A stretch of DNA of 64,000 nt from Actinomadura chibensis NBRC 106107. Lineage in GTDB: Bacteria; Actinomycetota; Actinomycetes; Streptosporangiales; Streptosporangiaceae. A model generated the notes under the pieces. The model did not search any database and was not told the origin of the DNA. It worked only from the letters and a program-made list of their open reading frames with translations. The DNA lies in contig NZ_BCQP01000029.1 in NCBI RefSeq assembly GCF_001552135.1, forward strand, positions 1-64,000, in the 5' to 3' direction. This document shows, in pieces, positions 15,267 to 23,165 of the stretch; position 1 is the stretch's first letter, and each line of letters starts with the position of its first letter. Made by a program: the position numbers and the translations under genes.

Positions 15267-17783
15267 TTACACGGTTTCCTCGGTGCTGACCCGGAACTGC
15301 AGGCCGCCGTTCGCCGCCGACACGTCCACATGGCTGCCGTGCCGGAGGTCGCCCGCGAGGAGCAGGTCGGAGAGCTGGTCGTCCACCTCGCGCTGGATCG
15401 TGCGGCGCAGCGGGCGCGCCCCGAACTCCGGCTGGTAGCCGCGCTCGGCGATCCAGTCGACGGCCTGGGTGCTGAACGAGACGTCGACGTCCTGGGCGCG
15501 GAGGCGGCGGCGAGTGTCGTCCAGGAGCAGGTCGGTGATCTGCCTGAGCTGCCCCTCCTCCAGCCGCTGGAACACGATGATCTCGTCGATCCGGTTGAGG
15601 AACTCGGGCCGGAACGACTCGCGCAGCCGCCGCATGATCCGGTCGCTGAGCGCGGCGTCCGGGCCGTCGCCGGTGCCGCCGAAGCCGATCTCGCCGCGCC
15701 CGGTGATCAGCTCCGAGCCGAGATTGCTCGTCATGATCACGACGGTGTTGCGGAAGTCGACGGTGCGGCCCTGCGCGTCGGTGAGGCGGCCGTCGTCGAG
15801 GAGTTGGAGCAGGACGTTGAACACGTCCTGGTGGGCCTTCTCGATCTCGTCCAGCAGGATCACCGAGTACGGCTGGCGGCGCACCGCGTCGGTGAGCTGC
15901 CCCGCCTCCTCGTACCCGACGTAGCCGGGCGGCGCGCCCATCAGGCGGCTCACCGTGTGCCGCTCCTGGAACTCGCTCATGTCGAACCGGATCAGCCGGT
16001 CGCGGCTGCCGAACAGCGCCTCGGCCAGCGCCTTCGCCAGCTCGGTCTTGCCGACCCCGGTCGGGCCGAGGAACAGGAACGAGCCGGTCGGCCGGTCCGG
16101 GTCGCCCATCCCCGCGCGGGACCGCCGGACGGCCCGCGCCACCGCCGCGACCGCGTCCTCCTGCCCGATCACCCGCTGGTGGAGGTGCTCCTCTAGCCGG
16201 GTCAGCCGCTCGCGCTCGGCCTGGGTGAGCTGCGTGACCGGGACGCCGGAGATCCGCGACACGACCTCCGCGACGTCCTCCGTCGTCACCTCGGGGACGA
16301 CGGTCGCGCCGCTGCCCTCCTCGCGGGCGTCCTCCAGTTGCCGCTCCAGCCGCCCGACCTCGTCGCGCAGCTCGGACGCCTTCTCGTAGTCCTCGTCCGC
16401 GACGGCCTGGTCCTTCTCCCGCCGCCGCCGCTCAAGGCGCTGCTCCAGCTCGCGGCGGCCGCCGTCGCGCGTCCCGGAGCGCAGCCGCACCCGCGCGCCC
16501 GCCTGGTCGATCAGGTCGATGGCCTTGTCCGGCAGGAACCGGTCGGTCAGGTACCGGCTCGACAGGTCGACGGCCGCGACGAGCGCCTCGTCGGTGAACC
16601 GCACCGAGTGGTGCGCCTCGTACCGGTCGCGGAGCCCGCGCAGGATCTCGATGCTGTCCTCCGGCGTCGGCTCCGAGATCAGGATGGGCTGGAACCGGCG
16701 CTCCAGCGCGGCGTCCTTCTCGATGTTGCGGCGGTACTCGTCGATCGTCGTCGCGCCGACGACGTGCAGTTCGCCGCGCGCCAGCGGGGGCTTCAGCATG
16801 TTGCCCGCCGACATGGCGCCCTCCGCGCCGCCCGCGCCGACGATCGTGTGGATCTCGTCGATGAACACGACCAGCTCGTCGCCGTGGTCGCGGATCTCGT
16901 CCACGAGCTTCTTCAGCCGCTCCTCGAAGTCGCCCCGGTACCGCGTGCCCGCGACGATTCCGCCCAGGTCGAGCTGGACGATCCGCTTCCCGCGCAGCGT
17001 CTCCGGGACGTCGTCGTCCACGATCCGCTGGGCGAGCCCCTCCGCGATCGCGGTCTTCCCGACGCCCGGGTCGCCGATCAGCACCGGGTTGTTCTTGGTG
17101 CGCCGCGACAGGACCTCGACGGTCTCCTCGATCTCGCTCTCGCGGCCGATCACCGGGTCGATCCGGCCCTCGCGGGCGAGCGCGGTGAGGTCGCGGCCGA
17201 ACTCGTCCAGGGTCGGCGTCCCGGACGGCTGCTGCCCCGGTCCGCCGCCGGGCGGCTGCCCGCCGCCCCCGGCCGCCGCCGACTGCAACGTGTCGGGGGT
17301 GACGTGCGCGGCGTCCAGGATCCGTCCGGCGCTCGACCCCCGGTCCAGCGCCAGCGCGAAAAGCAGGTGCTCAGGGCCTATGTAGGACGAGCCGAGCGCC
17401 CGCGAGACCTGGTGCGAATCGAGCAGGGCGCGCTTCGCCGAGGGGGTCAGCTCCGGCGGGACGTCCCGGGGCGTGCCGCGCCGCGCGTGCTCCTCGATCT
17501 CGCTCTGAATGCGGTCGGGGTCGGCCCCGGCACGTTCCATCCAGTGCCGGGTGCCCTGCTGGCGGGTCGCCGCCCACAGCAGGTGGTCGGTGTCGAGGTC
17601 GAGGCTGCCCCACTGCGCCGCCTGCGCGGCCGCGTCCCGGACCATCTCCCGCGCGGGCTCGCTCATCAGCCGCGCGATGCTCATCCGCTCCATCGGACGC
17701 CGCTGCGCCCGCGACCCGAAGAACCGCGCGAGCATCTCCTCGAACGGGTCCATGCCACCGGATCCATGCCATCCCGACGTCAT
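15267..17783 (-). CDS. ClpC-like AAA+ unfoldase (Clp ATPase, paralogue)
   Basis: This 838-residue Hsp100 protein has an N-terminal Clp repeat domain (about 40-180) preceded by a short extension (MDPFEEMLARFFG). AAA-1 has Walker A GDPGVGKT near residue 240. A UVR-like coiled middle region (KDQAVADEDYEKASELRDE) and AAA-2 follow, the latter with GPTGVGKT near 575. The short middle domain with a UVR motif is ClpC-type, not ClpB. An IGF tripeptide in RGEIGFGG lies where ClpP-docking loops sit, so it may deliver substrates to ClpP. A Gly/Pro/Gln-rich linker (about 185-205) is unusual. The start uses AGGGGG before ATG at 17783. It is monocistronic. Housekeeping clpC is probably elsewhere. Confidence 0.88.
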   Translation of the reverse strand: MTSGWHGSGGMDPFEEMLARFFGSRAQRRPMERMSIARLMSEPAREMVRDAAAQAAQWGSLDLDTDHLLWAATRQQGTRHWMERAGADPDRIQSEIEEHARRGTPRDVPPELTPSAKRALLDSHQVSRALGSSYIGPEHLLFALALDRGSSAGRILDAAHVTPDTLQSAAAGGGGQPPGGGPGQQPSGTPTLDEFGRDLTALAREGRIDPVIGRESEIEETVEVLSRRTKNNPVLIGDPGVGKTAIAEGLAQRIVDDDVPETLRGKRIVQLDLGGIVAGTRYRGDFEERLKKLVDEIRDHGDELVVFIDEIHTIVGAGGAEGAMSAGNMLKPPLARGELHVVGATTIDEYRRNIEKDAALERRFQPILISEPTPEDSIEILRGLRDRYEAHHSVRFTDEALVAAVDLSSRYLTDRFLPDKAIDLIDQAGARVRLRSGTRDGGRRELEQRLERRRREKDQAVADEDYEKASELRDEVGRLERQLEDAREEGSGATVVPEVTTEDVAEVVSRISGVPVTQLTQAERERLTRLEEHLHQRVIGQEDAVAAVARAVRRSRAGMGDPDRPTGSFLFLGPTGVGKTELAKALAEALFGSRDRLIRFDMSEFQERHTVSRLMGAPPGYVGYEEAGQLTDAVRRQPYSVILLDEIEKAHQDVFNVLLQLLDDGRLTDAQGRTVDFRNTVVIMTSNLGSELITGRGEIGFGGTGDGPDAALSDRIMRRLRESFRPEFLNRIDEIIVFQRLEEGQLRQITDLLLDDTRRRLRAQDVDVSFSTQAVDWIAERGYQPEFGARPLRRTIQREVDDQLSDLLLAGDLRHGSHVDVSAANGGLQFRVSTEETV

Positions 17784-18237
17784 CGTCCTAAACCCCCTGC
17801 ACGTGGAAGGACAGGTCATAGCAACGGTCAGTCACGTGCCCGTGCCCGGCCCCTGGAAACCCGGGGCTCCGTCCCCGCCACTCCACCAGAACCGGGGCCG
17901 CCGCGAGGCCAAGACGCGGAGGAAGGCCCCGTCCCGCTGTCCTGTACCGGACGTCGCCGGACGCCGATGCGCGGAGTCCCCTGATAGCCCGCCCCGGACG
18001 GTTCAGGGAAACCCCCTACCGCCGCGATCACATGCGGTGACGGACCCCCCCGTCCGGGCCGTTCCAGCGAACACACCGTGACGGCCCACCATACGCAGCC
18101 GCCCGACCACAATACGCGTCACACTCACTCACATTTACAGGAATGGTCAACCCTGCGAGGATCCGACTCGGAATTCGCCTCGATCGCCCGATCGAGCGCA
18201 CCGCAAACCACACCCCGCGGAGGAGGAACTGAATTTC
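17784..18237. other. 454-base divergent intergenic region
   Basis: This is the region between the ClpC-like gene (minus) and the small secreted protein gene (plus). I see no convincing ORF with a ribosome site. No CTTGAGT-type HspR repeat or CIRCE-like inverted repeat was found, so control of the Clp gene is not explained. The segment near 18110-18150 is less G+C-rich and is the likeliest promoter zone for the secreted protein. Confidence 0.5.
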
Positions 18238-18732
18238 ATGAAAAGCTCCCGCAAGATCGCCGCGACCCTCGGCCTGGCCGCGGTCGGGCTCACCTCCGCA
18301 GTCGGCATGTCGCCCGCGCACGCCGCCGCTCCCGGCGCCGTCACCGTAAGGTCCGGCGCGCACGGCGCGTACACCGTGCACGTCACCCGGGCGTCCGGCC
18401 TCGCGGCGCTGGCCGCGCCGGCCACGTCGCCGTCCGTCGACCACCGGTTCGTCCCCGACGGCGGCTCCTTCACCTGCGCCCGCAGTTACGCGTGCGCCGT
18501 GGTGCCCTATTCGAACGGCGCATACGTCTTCAACTTCCTCCATTACCGCGGCTATTCACTGAGCTACTGGCACGGCAGCGGCGCGTTCATCAACAACCAG
18601 ACGGACGGCGCCGCGGCCCGCTACGACGACGTGAACGGCCACCAGGTCGGCTGCGTCCCCGCCGGGATAGCCCGCAACGGGATCGACTGGAACCCGATCT
18701 GGCGGATCCGCCTGACCGCCGCCGCCTGCTGA
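18238..18732 (+). CDS. Small secreted protein of unknown function
   Basis: The protein is 164 residues with a clear Sec signal peptide (MKSSRKIAATLGLAAVGLTS to AHAAA, residues 1-31). The mature part is rich in aromatic residues and glycine (YVFNFLHYRGYSLSYWHGSG) and has four cysteines (FTCARSYACAV, HQVGCVP, C-terminal AAAC) that could form two disulfides. The sequence is reminiscent of small actinomycete secreted proteins of the peptidase-inhibitor or lectin-like kind, but I cannot assign a family. AGGAGGA precedes the ATG. A 15-bp hairpin follows the stop. Confidence 0.8.
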   Translation: MKSSRKIAATLGLAAVGLTSAVGMSPAHAAAPGAVTVRSGAHGAYTVHVTRASGLAALAAPATSPSVDHRFVPDGGSFTCARSYACAVVPYSNGAYVFNFLHYRGYSLSYWHGSGAFINNQTDGAAARYDDVNGHQVGCVPAGIARNGIDWNPIWRIRLTAAAC

Positions 18733-18747
18733 CCGTCCACTCCCGAC

Positions 18748-18792
18748 GAGGCCCCGGCGGCGCACTCCCACACGCCACGCCGCCGGGGCCTC
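18748..18792 (+). terminator. Perfect 15-bp inverted repeat
   Basis: GAGGCCCCGGCGGCG (18748-18762) pairs with CGCCGCCGGGGCCTC (18778-18792) around 15 bases. It lies just after the secreted protein gene and only 26 bases before the DUF1992 start, so it is a terminator that probably overlaps the next promoter. Confidence 0.75.
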
Positions 18793-18818
18793 CCGCACCG
18801 GGGTGGGACAATGGGGGT

Positions 18819-19307
18819 ATGACTGAGCGAAAGCCTGTGGGGCTGAGCTTCGAGTCTTGGATCGACCGGCAGATCCGCGAGGCGGAGGAGCGGGGCGAGT
18901 TCGCCGACCTCCCGGGCTCGGGGAAGCCGCTGCCCGGCGCGCACCAGCCGCTGGACGAGAACTGGTGGATCAAGCAGAAGCTCGCCAGCGAGGGCCTCAC
19001 GGCGATGGTCCATCCGACGCTGGCGCTGCGCAAGGAGATCGAGGACGTCCTCGCCAAGGTGGCTGAGGCGCCGTCGGAGCGGAGTGTGCGCAGGCTGCTG
19101 GAGCCGGTCAACGAGATGATCGTCGCGAACCTGCGGATGCCGCCGCCGGGCCCGCCGCTCGGCTACCGTCCGATCGACGTCGACGCGGCCGTGGCGACCT
19201 GGCGGGAGAACCGTGCCGAGCGGTCGCGGGACGCGACGGCCCCGCCCGAGGACAAGCCGAAGCGCCGCGGGTGGAGGCCCCGTTTCGGCCGCCGACGGCG
19301 CGGCTGA
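18819..19307 (+). CDS. DUF1992 (DnaJ-homologue C28-like) protein
   Basis: This 162-residue protein starts with the conserved DUF1992 core: FESWIDRQIREAEERGEF, then LPGSGKPL, then DENWWIKQKLASEGL. This family is related to the DnaJ C28 subunit and lacks a J domain; its biochemical role is unknown. The C-terminus is a basic tail (RRGWRPRFGRRRRG). The ATG at 18819 (MTERKPVGLSF) matches the family start. It stands alone between two hairpins. Confidence 0.85.
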   Translation: MTERKPVGLSFESWIDRQIREAEERGEFADLPGSGKPLPGAHQPLDENWWIKQKLASEGLTAMVHPTLALRKEIEDVLAKVAEAPSERSVRRLLEPVNEMIVANLRMPPPGPPLGYRPIDVDAAVATWRENRAERSRDATAPPEDKPKRRGWRPRFGRRRRG

Positions 19308-19317
19308 CCGTACGCCA

Positions 19318-19344
19318 CGGCGGCGCGGTGGGGCCGCGCCGCCG
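19318..19344. terminator. Bidirectional terminator between DUF1992 gene and small secreted protein
   Basis: CGGCGGCGCGG (19318-19328) pairs with CCGCGCCGCCG (19334-19344) around a 5-base loop. It is shared by two convergent genes. Confidence 0.7.
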
Positions 19345-19356
19345 CGTTCTCGCGGG

Positions 19357-19569
19357 TCAGGCGTGGGAGCTCCGGCACAGCTCGTCGAGGATGTCGGGGC
19401 AGAGGTCCGGGCCGGACGACGCGTGGCCGGTGGAGTGGGCGATGGCGCTCGGGTGGGCGACGGCGCTCGCGGGCGCGGCCAGTCCGGCGGCCAGCCATCC
19501 GGCCGCGATGACGGCCGCCGACATGGCGATGGCGCGGGCCACGGACTTGGCCAGAATCGTGCGATTCAT
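19357..19569 (-). CDS. Very small secreted protein
   Basis: The protein is 70 residues. The first about 38 are a signal peptide (MNRTILAKSVARAIAMSAAV to PASAVAHP). The mature remainder is about 32 residues with two cysteines (DLCPDILDELCRSS), possibly one disulfide. GGAGG before the ATG supports translation. No family is recognised. Size and export would fit a secreted signal or small structural peptide, but nothing in the sequence proves it. Confidence 0.65.
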   Translation of the reverse strand: MNRTILAKSVARAIAMSAAVIAAGWLAAGLAAPASAVAHPSAIAHSTGHASSGPDLCPDILDELCRSSHA

Positions 19570-19762
19570 CTGAGTTCCTCCAGGAAGTGTGTCGATGCTG
19601 CATCGACATCGCCAATATTACCCTGGGTAATCAGAAAACTACACAGCGTCCGCAGATCGTCGGCAGATCTATCCACGGGGGTAGACCTGCACCCCTGGAT
19701 GCACGCCGCCCACCCGGCGAATCCGGCCGAAGGATGATCTGGATCAAAACCCGCCAGGACGA

Positions 19763-19948
19763 CTAGAGGTCGAGCGCACCGGCCTTGATCCGCTGAACAA
19801 GCACCGCCCACGCGTCCACCCCGAGCGCAAGCCGCGGCCCCTCCGGGTCCTTGGAATCACGGACGAGCCGGTTCACGGTGCCGGTCGAGACCTCGACGCA
19901 CTCGCCATGGTCGCCCATACTGTGGCTGCTCTTACGCCACCGGCTCAT
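19763..19948 (-). CDS. DUF397 protein (copy 1 of tandem trio)
   Basis: This 61-residue protein is a complete DUF397 domain: WRKSSHSMGDHGECVEVS, then VRDSKDPEGPRLAL, then WAVLVQRIKAG. DUF397 proteins accompany XRE-DUF5753 regulators in actinomycetes and have been described as toxin/antitoxin-like partners in some systems. It is nearly identical to the copy at 20182-20367 (about 54 of 61 residues by eye), which indicates a recent duplication. GGAGG lies before the ATG. Confidence 0.88.
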   Translation of the reverse strand: MSRWRKSSHSMGDHGECVEVSTGTVNRLVRDSKDPEGPRLALGVDAWAVLVQRIKAGALDL

Positions 19949-19970
19949 ACTGCATCGCCTCCACCAGCAA

Positions 19971-20159
19971 TCAGAGGTCGAACTCACCGGCCTTGATCTG
20001 GCCGAGAAGAGTAGCCAGCACAGCCGGTTCCAGGGCTAGGCGGGGGCCCTCGGGATCCTTTGAGTCACGCACGAGACGCGTCCGGGTGTTGGTCGAGACC
20101 TCGACGCATTCAAGCTGGCCACCGCCCTGACTCCGACTGCTCTTACGCCAGTTGATCAT
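19971..20159 (-). CDS. DUF397 protein (copy 2 of tandem trio)
   Basis: This 62-residue DUF397 domain begins MINWRKSSRSQGGGQLECVE and ends LLGQIKAGEFDL. It is clearly more diverged than copies 1 and 3 (STNTRTRLVRDSKDPEGPRLALEPAV). It lies between them in the same direction, 22 bases before copy 1. The order and spacing indicate one transcript from the DUF5753 regulator through all three. Confidence 0.88.
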   Translation of the reverse strand: MINWRKSSRSQGGGQLECVEVSTNTRTRLVRDSKDPEGPRLALEPAVLATLLGQIKAGEFDL

Positions 20160-20181
20160 TTCGCATCGCCTCCATCGGGGA

Positions 20182-20367
20182 TTAGAGGTCGAGCGCACCG
20201 GCCTTGATCTGCTGCACAAGCACCGCCCACGCGTCCACCCCGAGCGCAAGCCGCGGCCCCTCCGGGTCCTTGGAATCACGGACGAGGCGGTTCACGGTGC
20301 CGGTCGAGACCTCGACGCACGCGCCCCCGTCTCCTTGGCTGTGGCTGCTTTTACGCCACTGGATCAT
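20182..20367 (-). CDS. DUF397 protein (copy 3 of tandem trio)
   Basis: This 61-residue DUF397 domain (MIQWRKSSHSQGDGGACVEV) has a start codon 17 bases inside the end of the DUF5753 regulator gene, so translation is coupled to it. Its C-terminal two thirds are almost identical to copy 1. As the first DUF397 after the regulator it is the likeliest original partner. Confidence 0.9.
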   Translation of the reverse strand: MIQWRKSSHSQGDGGACVEVSTGTVNRLVRDSKDPEGPRLALGVDAWAVLVQQIKAGALDL

Positions 20368-21175
20368 CCCGCATCGTCTCCATCGTTTCCCGGACCAGAG
20401 CACGCGTGTCCGCTTCGGACAGCGCATGGCACCTGATCTCGTCGAACCGAATCCCCAGTCGAGCGACCTCTTCCGGGTCTTCGATCAGTCTTCCACCGAA
20501 TTGAGCCTCTGCATACCCGATGCGGCTTCTATCGGCCTTGGTCAAGACGATCATCGCTCCGCTCAGCCCGGAGTAAGCACCGTCGGTGATCCGCACCACC
20601 TGAATGTGCATGTGAGGCAGTTCTCCAACGTCAAGGAGAAGTTGGAGCTGCTCATACATGATGCTCCCATCCTTGCCACGCCTGAGGAGAGCGGCGTGGT
20701 CGAGCACCACGAAGAGATGAGGCGGGTCCGTCTCCCGAGTGATGTGCTCCCGTCGCGCCAACCGCTGCGCGACCAGGTCTTCGTTCGTCCTGCCCTTGGG
20801 TGCGATCGAACGCACGTATGCCTCGGTCTGGAGGAAGCCGGGGATGTAGAGCGGCTCGTAGGTGCGGATCTCCGTGGCTTCGTTCTCGTGCATGAGATAA
20901 GCGCCGAGCCACTCGTTGAGGTGTTCTCGTTGGGCGTGGTGCCAGAGGCCGCGGAACATCTCGCCGGTTTCGAAGAACTCGTCGAGTTTCTTGCAGAAGT
21001 CCTCGTCGGGGCGGTTTCGCTGGCTTTCGTAGGCGGCGACCGTCTCGCGGGTCGTGTAGAGCTCCTTCGCCAGGGTGCTCTGGCTCAGCCCTCGGAGCTC
21101 GCGCATGAGCCGCAGCGTGTAGGCGAGCTGCGCCCGCATGCTGTGCCGGGGGTCAATTGGGACAGATGGGGGCAT
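20351..21175 (-). CDS. XRE-family regulator with DUF5753 (Scr1-like) domain
   Basis: This 274-residue protein has an N-terminal Cro/CI helix-turn-helix (about 12-65, with LRELRGLSQSTLAKELYTTRETVAAYESQRN-type sequence) and a C-terminal DUF5753 domain (EPLYIPGFLQTEAYVRSI to FDEIRCHALSE). These pairs control development or antibiotic production in Streptomyces relatives (for example Scr1/Scr2 and BldB/AbaA-type DUF397 neighbours). GGAGGAAT before ATG 21175 sets the start. It leads an operon with three DUF397 genes and is divergent from 21292. Confidence 0.9.
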   Translation of the reverse strand: MPPSVPIDPRHSMRAQLAYTLRLMRELRGLSQSTLAKELYTTRETVAAYESQRNRPDEDFCKKLDEFFETGEMFRGLWHHAQREHLNEWLGAYLMHENEATEIRTYEPLYIPGFLQTEAYVRSIAPKGRTNEDLVAQRLARREHITRETDPPHLFVVLDHAALLRRGKDGSIMYEQLQLLLDVGELPHMHIQVVRITDGAYSGLSGAMIVLTKADRSRIGYAEAQFGGRLIEDPEEVARLGIRFDEIRCHALSEADTRALVRETMETMRDDPVA

Positions 21176-21291
21176 TCTTATTCCTCCGCGAGTGGTATCT
21201 CGTGAAGTACCATCCGGATATGTAGCCACGATTAGTCAAGTGGGTCAAGCTGGTCGGCAAGAATCAACGAGACGCAGCGGAGAGAATCCGA

Positions 21292-21582
21292 ATGAGCCCG
21301 TCCCCGCACCGAAACAAGATCGACCCATTCGAGCCCTTGCCCGCGGTGGGAGAGCCGCCGGACGGGCGTTGGGCGGTTCCTTATCTGGCCCAGAAAAGCG
21401 GTCTGTGGACGGTGCACGTCCGCCGCCCGCTGACGCGCAGGCAGCTCGACGCCGGGCTCGTCGACACGCTCAGCGCCTCGACCCTGGAGGCCCTGCGGGC
21501 TGCCACGACGCGCCAGGACGACATGGCGGAGAGGCTCGCCACCGACCGGGACGGCACCCCCGCCTGGGCGCGGGAAAAGTGA
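21292..21582 (+). CDS. Hypothetical 96-residue protein divergent from the DUF5753 regulator
   Basis: This is a soluble, charged protein with no recognised domain. It starts MSPSPHRNKIDPFEPLPAVG and contains WAVPYLAQKSGLWTVHVRRPLTRRQLD-like sequence and a helical C-terminus. It shares the divergent promoter region (about 116 bases, relatively A+T-rich) with the DUF5753 operon, which makes it a candidate target of that regulator. The next frame begins inside its stop codon. Confidence 0.6.
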   Translation: MSPSPHRNKIDPFEPLPAVGEPPDGRWAVPYLAQKSGLWTVHVRRPLTRRQLDAGLVDTLSASTLEALRAATTRQDDMAERLATDRDGTPAWAREK

Positions 21583-21767
21583 CCGTGTCCGCCCCCGTCG
21601 CCCCCATTCTGATCTGGCTGCTGCTCTACGGAGTGACGTGTTTCCTGTTCGGATTCGGCGTCACCTGGCTGCTTTGGCCATGGGTTCACCGCAGAGGCGC
21701 ACACCGCAGAGGCGCGACCCCACGCGCGTCATCCGGGCGGCGTTCGCCCCCGCTCTCGATTCCATGA
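21579..21767 (+). CDS. Small single-span membrane protein
   Basis: This frame of about 62 residues starts with GTG overlapping the previous stop (GTGA); a second GTG lies 6 bases on. One strong hydrophobic segment (APILIWLLLYGVTCFLFGFG, then VTWLLWPWV) is followed by a basic tail with a short duplicated HRRGA motif. The overlap suggests co-translation with the upstream gene. No family is recognised, and its reality rests on the overlap and the membrane segment. Confidence 0.5.
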   Translation: MTVSAPVAPILIWLLLYGVTCFLFGFGVTWLLWPWVHRRGAHRRGATPRASSGRRSPPLSIP

Positions 21768-21865
21768 CTCCCCGCCTGTACGCCCAGTACATGCAGGGAC
21801 AAGACCTGGCGGTAAGAAGGGATGGTGATTCATGGCTCAAGCCCTAGTGGCGTGACCCGTGCAGC

Positions 21866-21906
21866 AAGAGGCCCCTGGGCGGACGACATTCATCCAGGGG
21901 CCTCTT
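21866..21906 (+). terminator. Perfect 13-bp inverted repeat
   Basis: AAGAGGCCCCTGG (21866-21878) pairs with CCAGGGGCCTCTT (21894-21906) around 15 bases. It lies between the plus-strand pair above and the minus-strand DUF397 gene, and probably serves both. Confidence 0.75.
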
Positions 21907-21940
21907 CGCGTGACGTGATCCGTCCACCGTGCCCGATGGA

Positions 21941-22162
21941 TCAGGGGGCGTCGGCGTGGTCCAGGGCTCCGGCCTTCACCCGCTCGACCAGGCCCCGGAA
22001 GGCGGCCCGGCTTACGGCGAGGCGCGGCCCGGCGGGGTCCTTGCTGTCCCGGATGCCGATGGCGTGGGCCGCCCCGGCGACCTCGACGCACTGCTGCTGG
22101 GAGTTGTTGTGGCTGCGGCTGCTCTTGCGCCAGCGGGCGGCGGACAGGCCGGTCTCGGTCAT
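21941..22162 (-). CDS. DUF397 protein (fourth, separate copy)
   Basis: This 73-residue DUF397 domain contains ARWRKSSRSHNNSQQQCVEV, then IGIRDSKDPAGPRLAVSR, then LVERVKAGALDHADAP. It is distinct from the three tandem copies and has no XRE-DUF5753 gene directly beside it; the nearest is at 20351-21175. AGAGG precedes the ATG. It may pair with a distant regulator. Confidence 0.85.
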   Translation of the reverse strand: MTETGLSAARWRKSSRSHNNSQQQCVEVAGAAHAIGIRDSKDPAGPRLAVSRAAFRGLVERVKAGALDHADAP

Positions 22163-22301
22163 GGCGACCTCTTCTGCTGGACGGCTTTGCCATCAGCGTA
22201 CGGGGCGCCCGCCGGACGACGATGCCCCGAGAGCCGGACGGGAAAGCAGTGGTCCGCGGGATGTGGCCGGACTTCGCCATGAAGACCCAAGGGCGGGTGT
22301 T

Positions 22302-23165
22302 TCAGGGGTGTTCGGGGGGCTGGACCAGGGGGCGAAGCAGGGCGGCTTGGACGCGCTGGTCTTCACTCACGCCCGTCATCGGGTATTTCTGCGCCGTCTG
22401 GAGGTGGCCGCGGAGGAGGCGGGCCGCGCCTTCGGCGTCGCCTTCCTCGATGCGCGCCAGGGCCTCGGCGTGTTCGTCCAAGGCTTGGCGGCGGAGGGCG
22501 GGCTCGGGGAAGAAACCGGCGCGGGTCGCGTGCTCGGACCAGCTCCGCTCCTGCGCCGTCCACAGGGTTTCGAGCGCCCCCGCCACGACGAACAGCGTCT
22601 CGTTTCCGCAGAGGCGGACGATCGCCTCGTGGAACTCGCGGGACGCGGGCGTCGCGCGCTTCTCGTCGCCGGTTTCGACGGCCTCGACAAGGCTTTCGTG
22701 CGCGCGGCGCAGCGCGGGCACGACCTCGGTGTGACGGTCGGGACGCTGCGCGCACAGCGCGGCGCAGAACGGCTCTATCTGCTGGAGCGCGTACCCGACG
22801 TCCGGCAGCGCGGCCTGCCGCGACTCCAGGACGAGCGCGAGCATGTAGGCGACGCTGTCGCGTTTCGGCGCGTGCACCACCGACCCCCCGGTGTTCCCGC
22901 GCCGGACGGTGATCAGCCCCTCGGTCTCCAGGATGCGCAGCGCCTCACGGGCGGCGAGCTTGCTGACGCCGAACTCCTCCAGCAGGTCGGACTGCTTGGG
23001 CAGCAGGCTCCCGTCGGGCAGCTCGCCGCGCAGGATCCGCGCCCGCAGGGTGTCGGCGAGCAGGTCCGCCACCCGCGGCTGGCGCATCTGCGCGCGCGGC
23101 TCCGGGGCCCCCGTGTCCTCCACCGTGTGCCCGTCCTCTCGATCTTGTGATGTCTCATCTTCCAC
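22302..23165 (-). CDS. GntR-family regulator, FCD (FadR) subfamily
   Basis: This 287-residue protein has a winged helix N-terminal domain (VADLLADTLRARILRGELPD, then EEFGVSKLAAREALRILE) and an all-helical FCD domain that usually binds an organic acid through a metal. It overlaps the end of the LivF-type ATPase gene by 11 bases and is the last gene of the importer operon. It is clearly related to the FCD regulator at 28970-29704, so the catabolic island has two sister regulators. The N-terminus is uncertain; other starts lie within 30 residues. Confidence 0.88.
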   Translation of the reverse strand: MEDETSQDREDGHTVEDTGAPEPRAQMRQPRVADLLADTLRARILRGELPDGSLLPKQSDLLEEFGVSKLAAREALRILETEGLITVRRGNTGGSVVHAPKRDSVAYMLALVLESRQAALPDVGYALQQIEPFCAALCAQRPDRHTEVVPALRRAHESLVEAVETGDEKRATPASREFHEAIVRLCGNETLFVVAGALETLWTAQERSWSEHATRAGFFPEPALRRQALDEHAEALARIEEGDAEGAARLLRGHLQTAQKYPMTGVSEDQRVQAALLRPLVQPPEHP

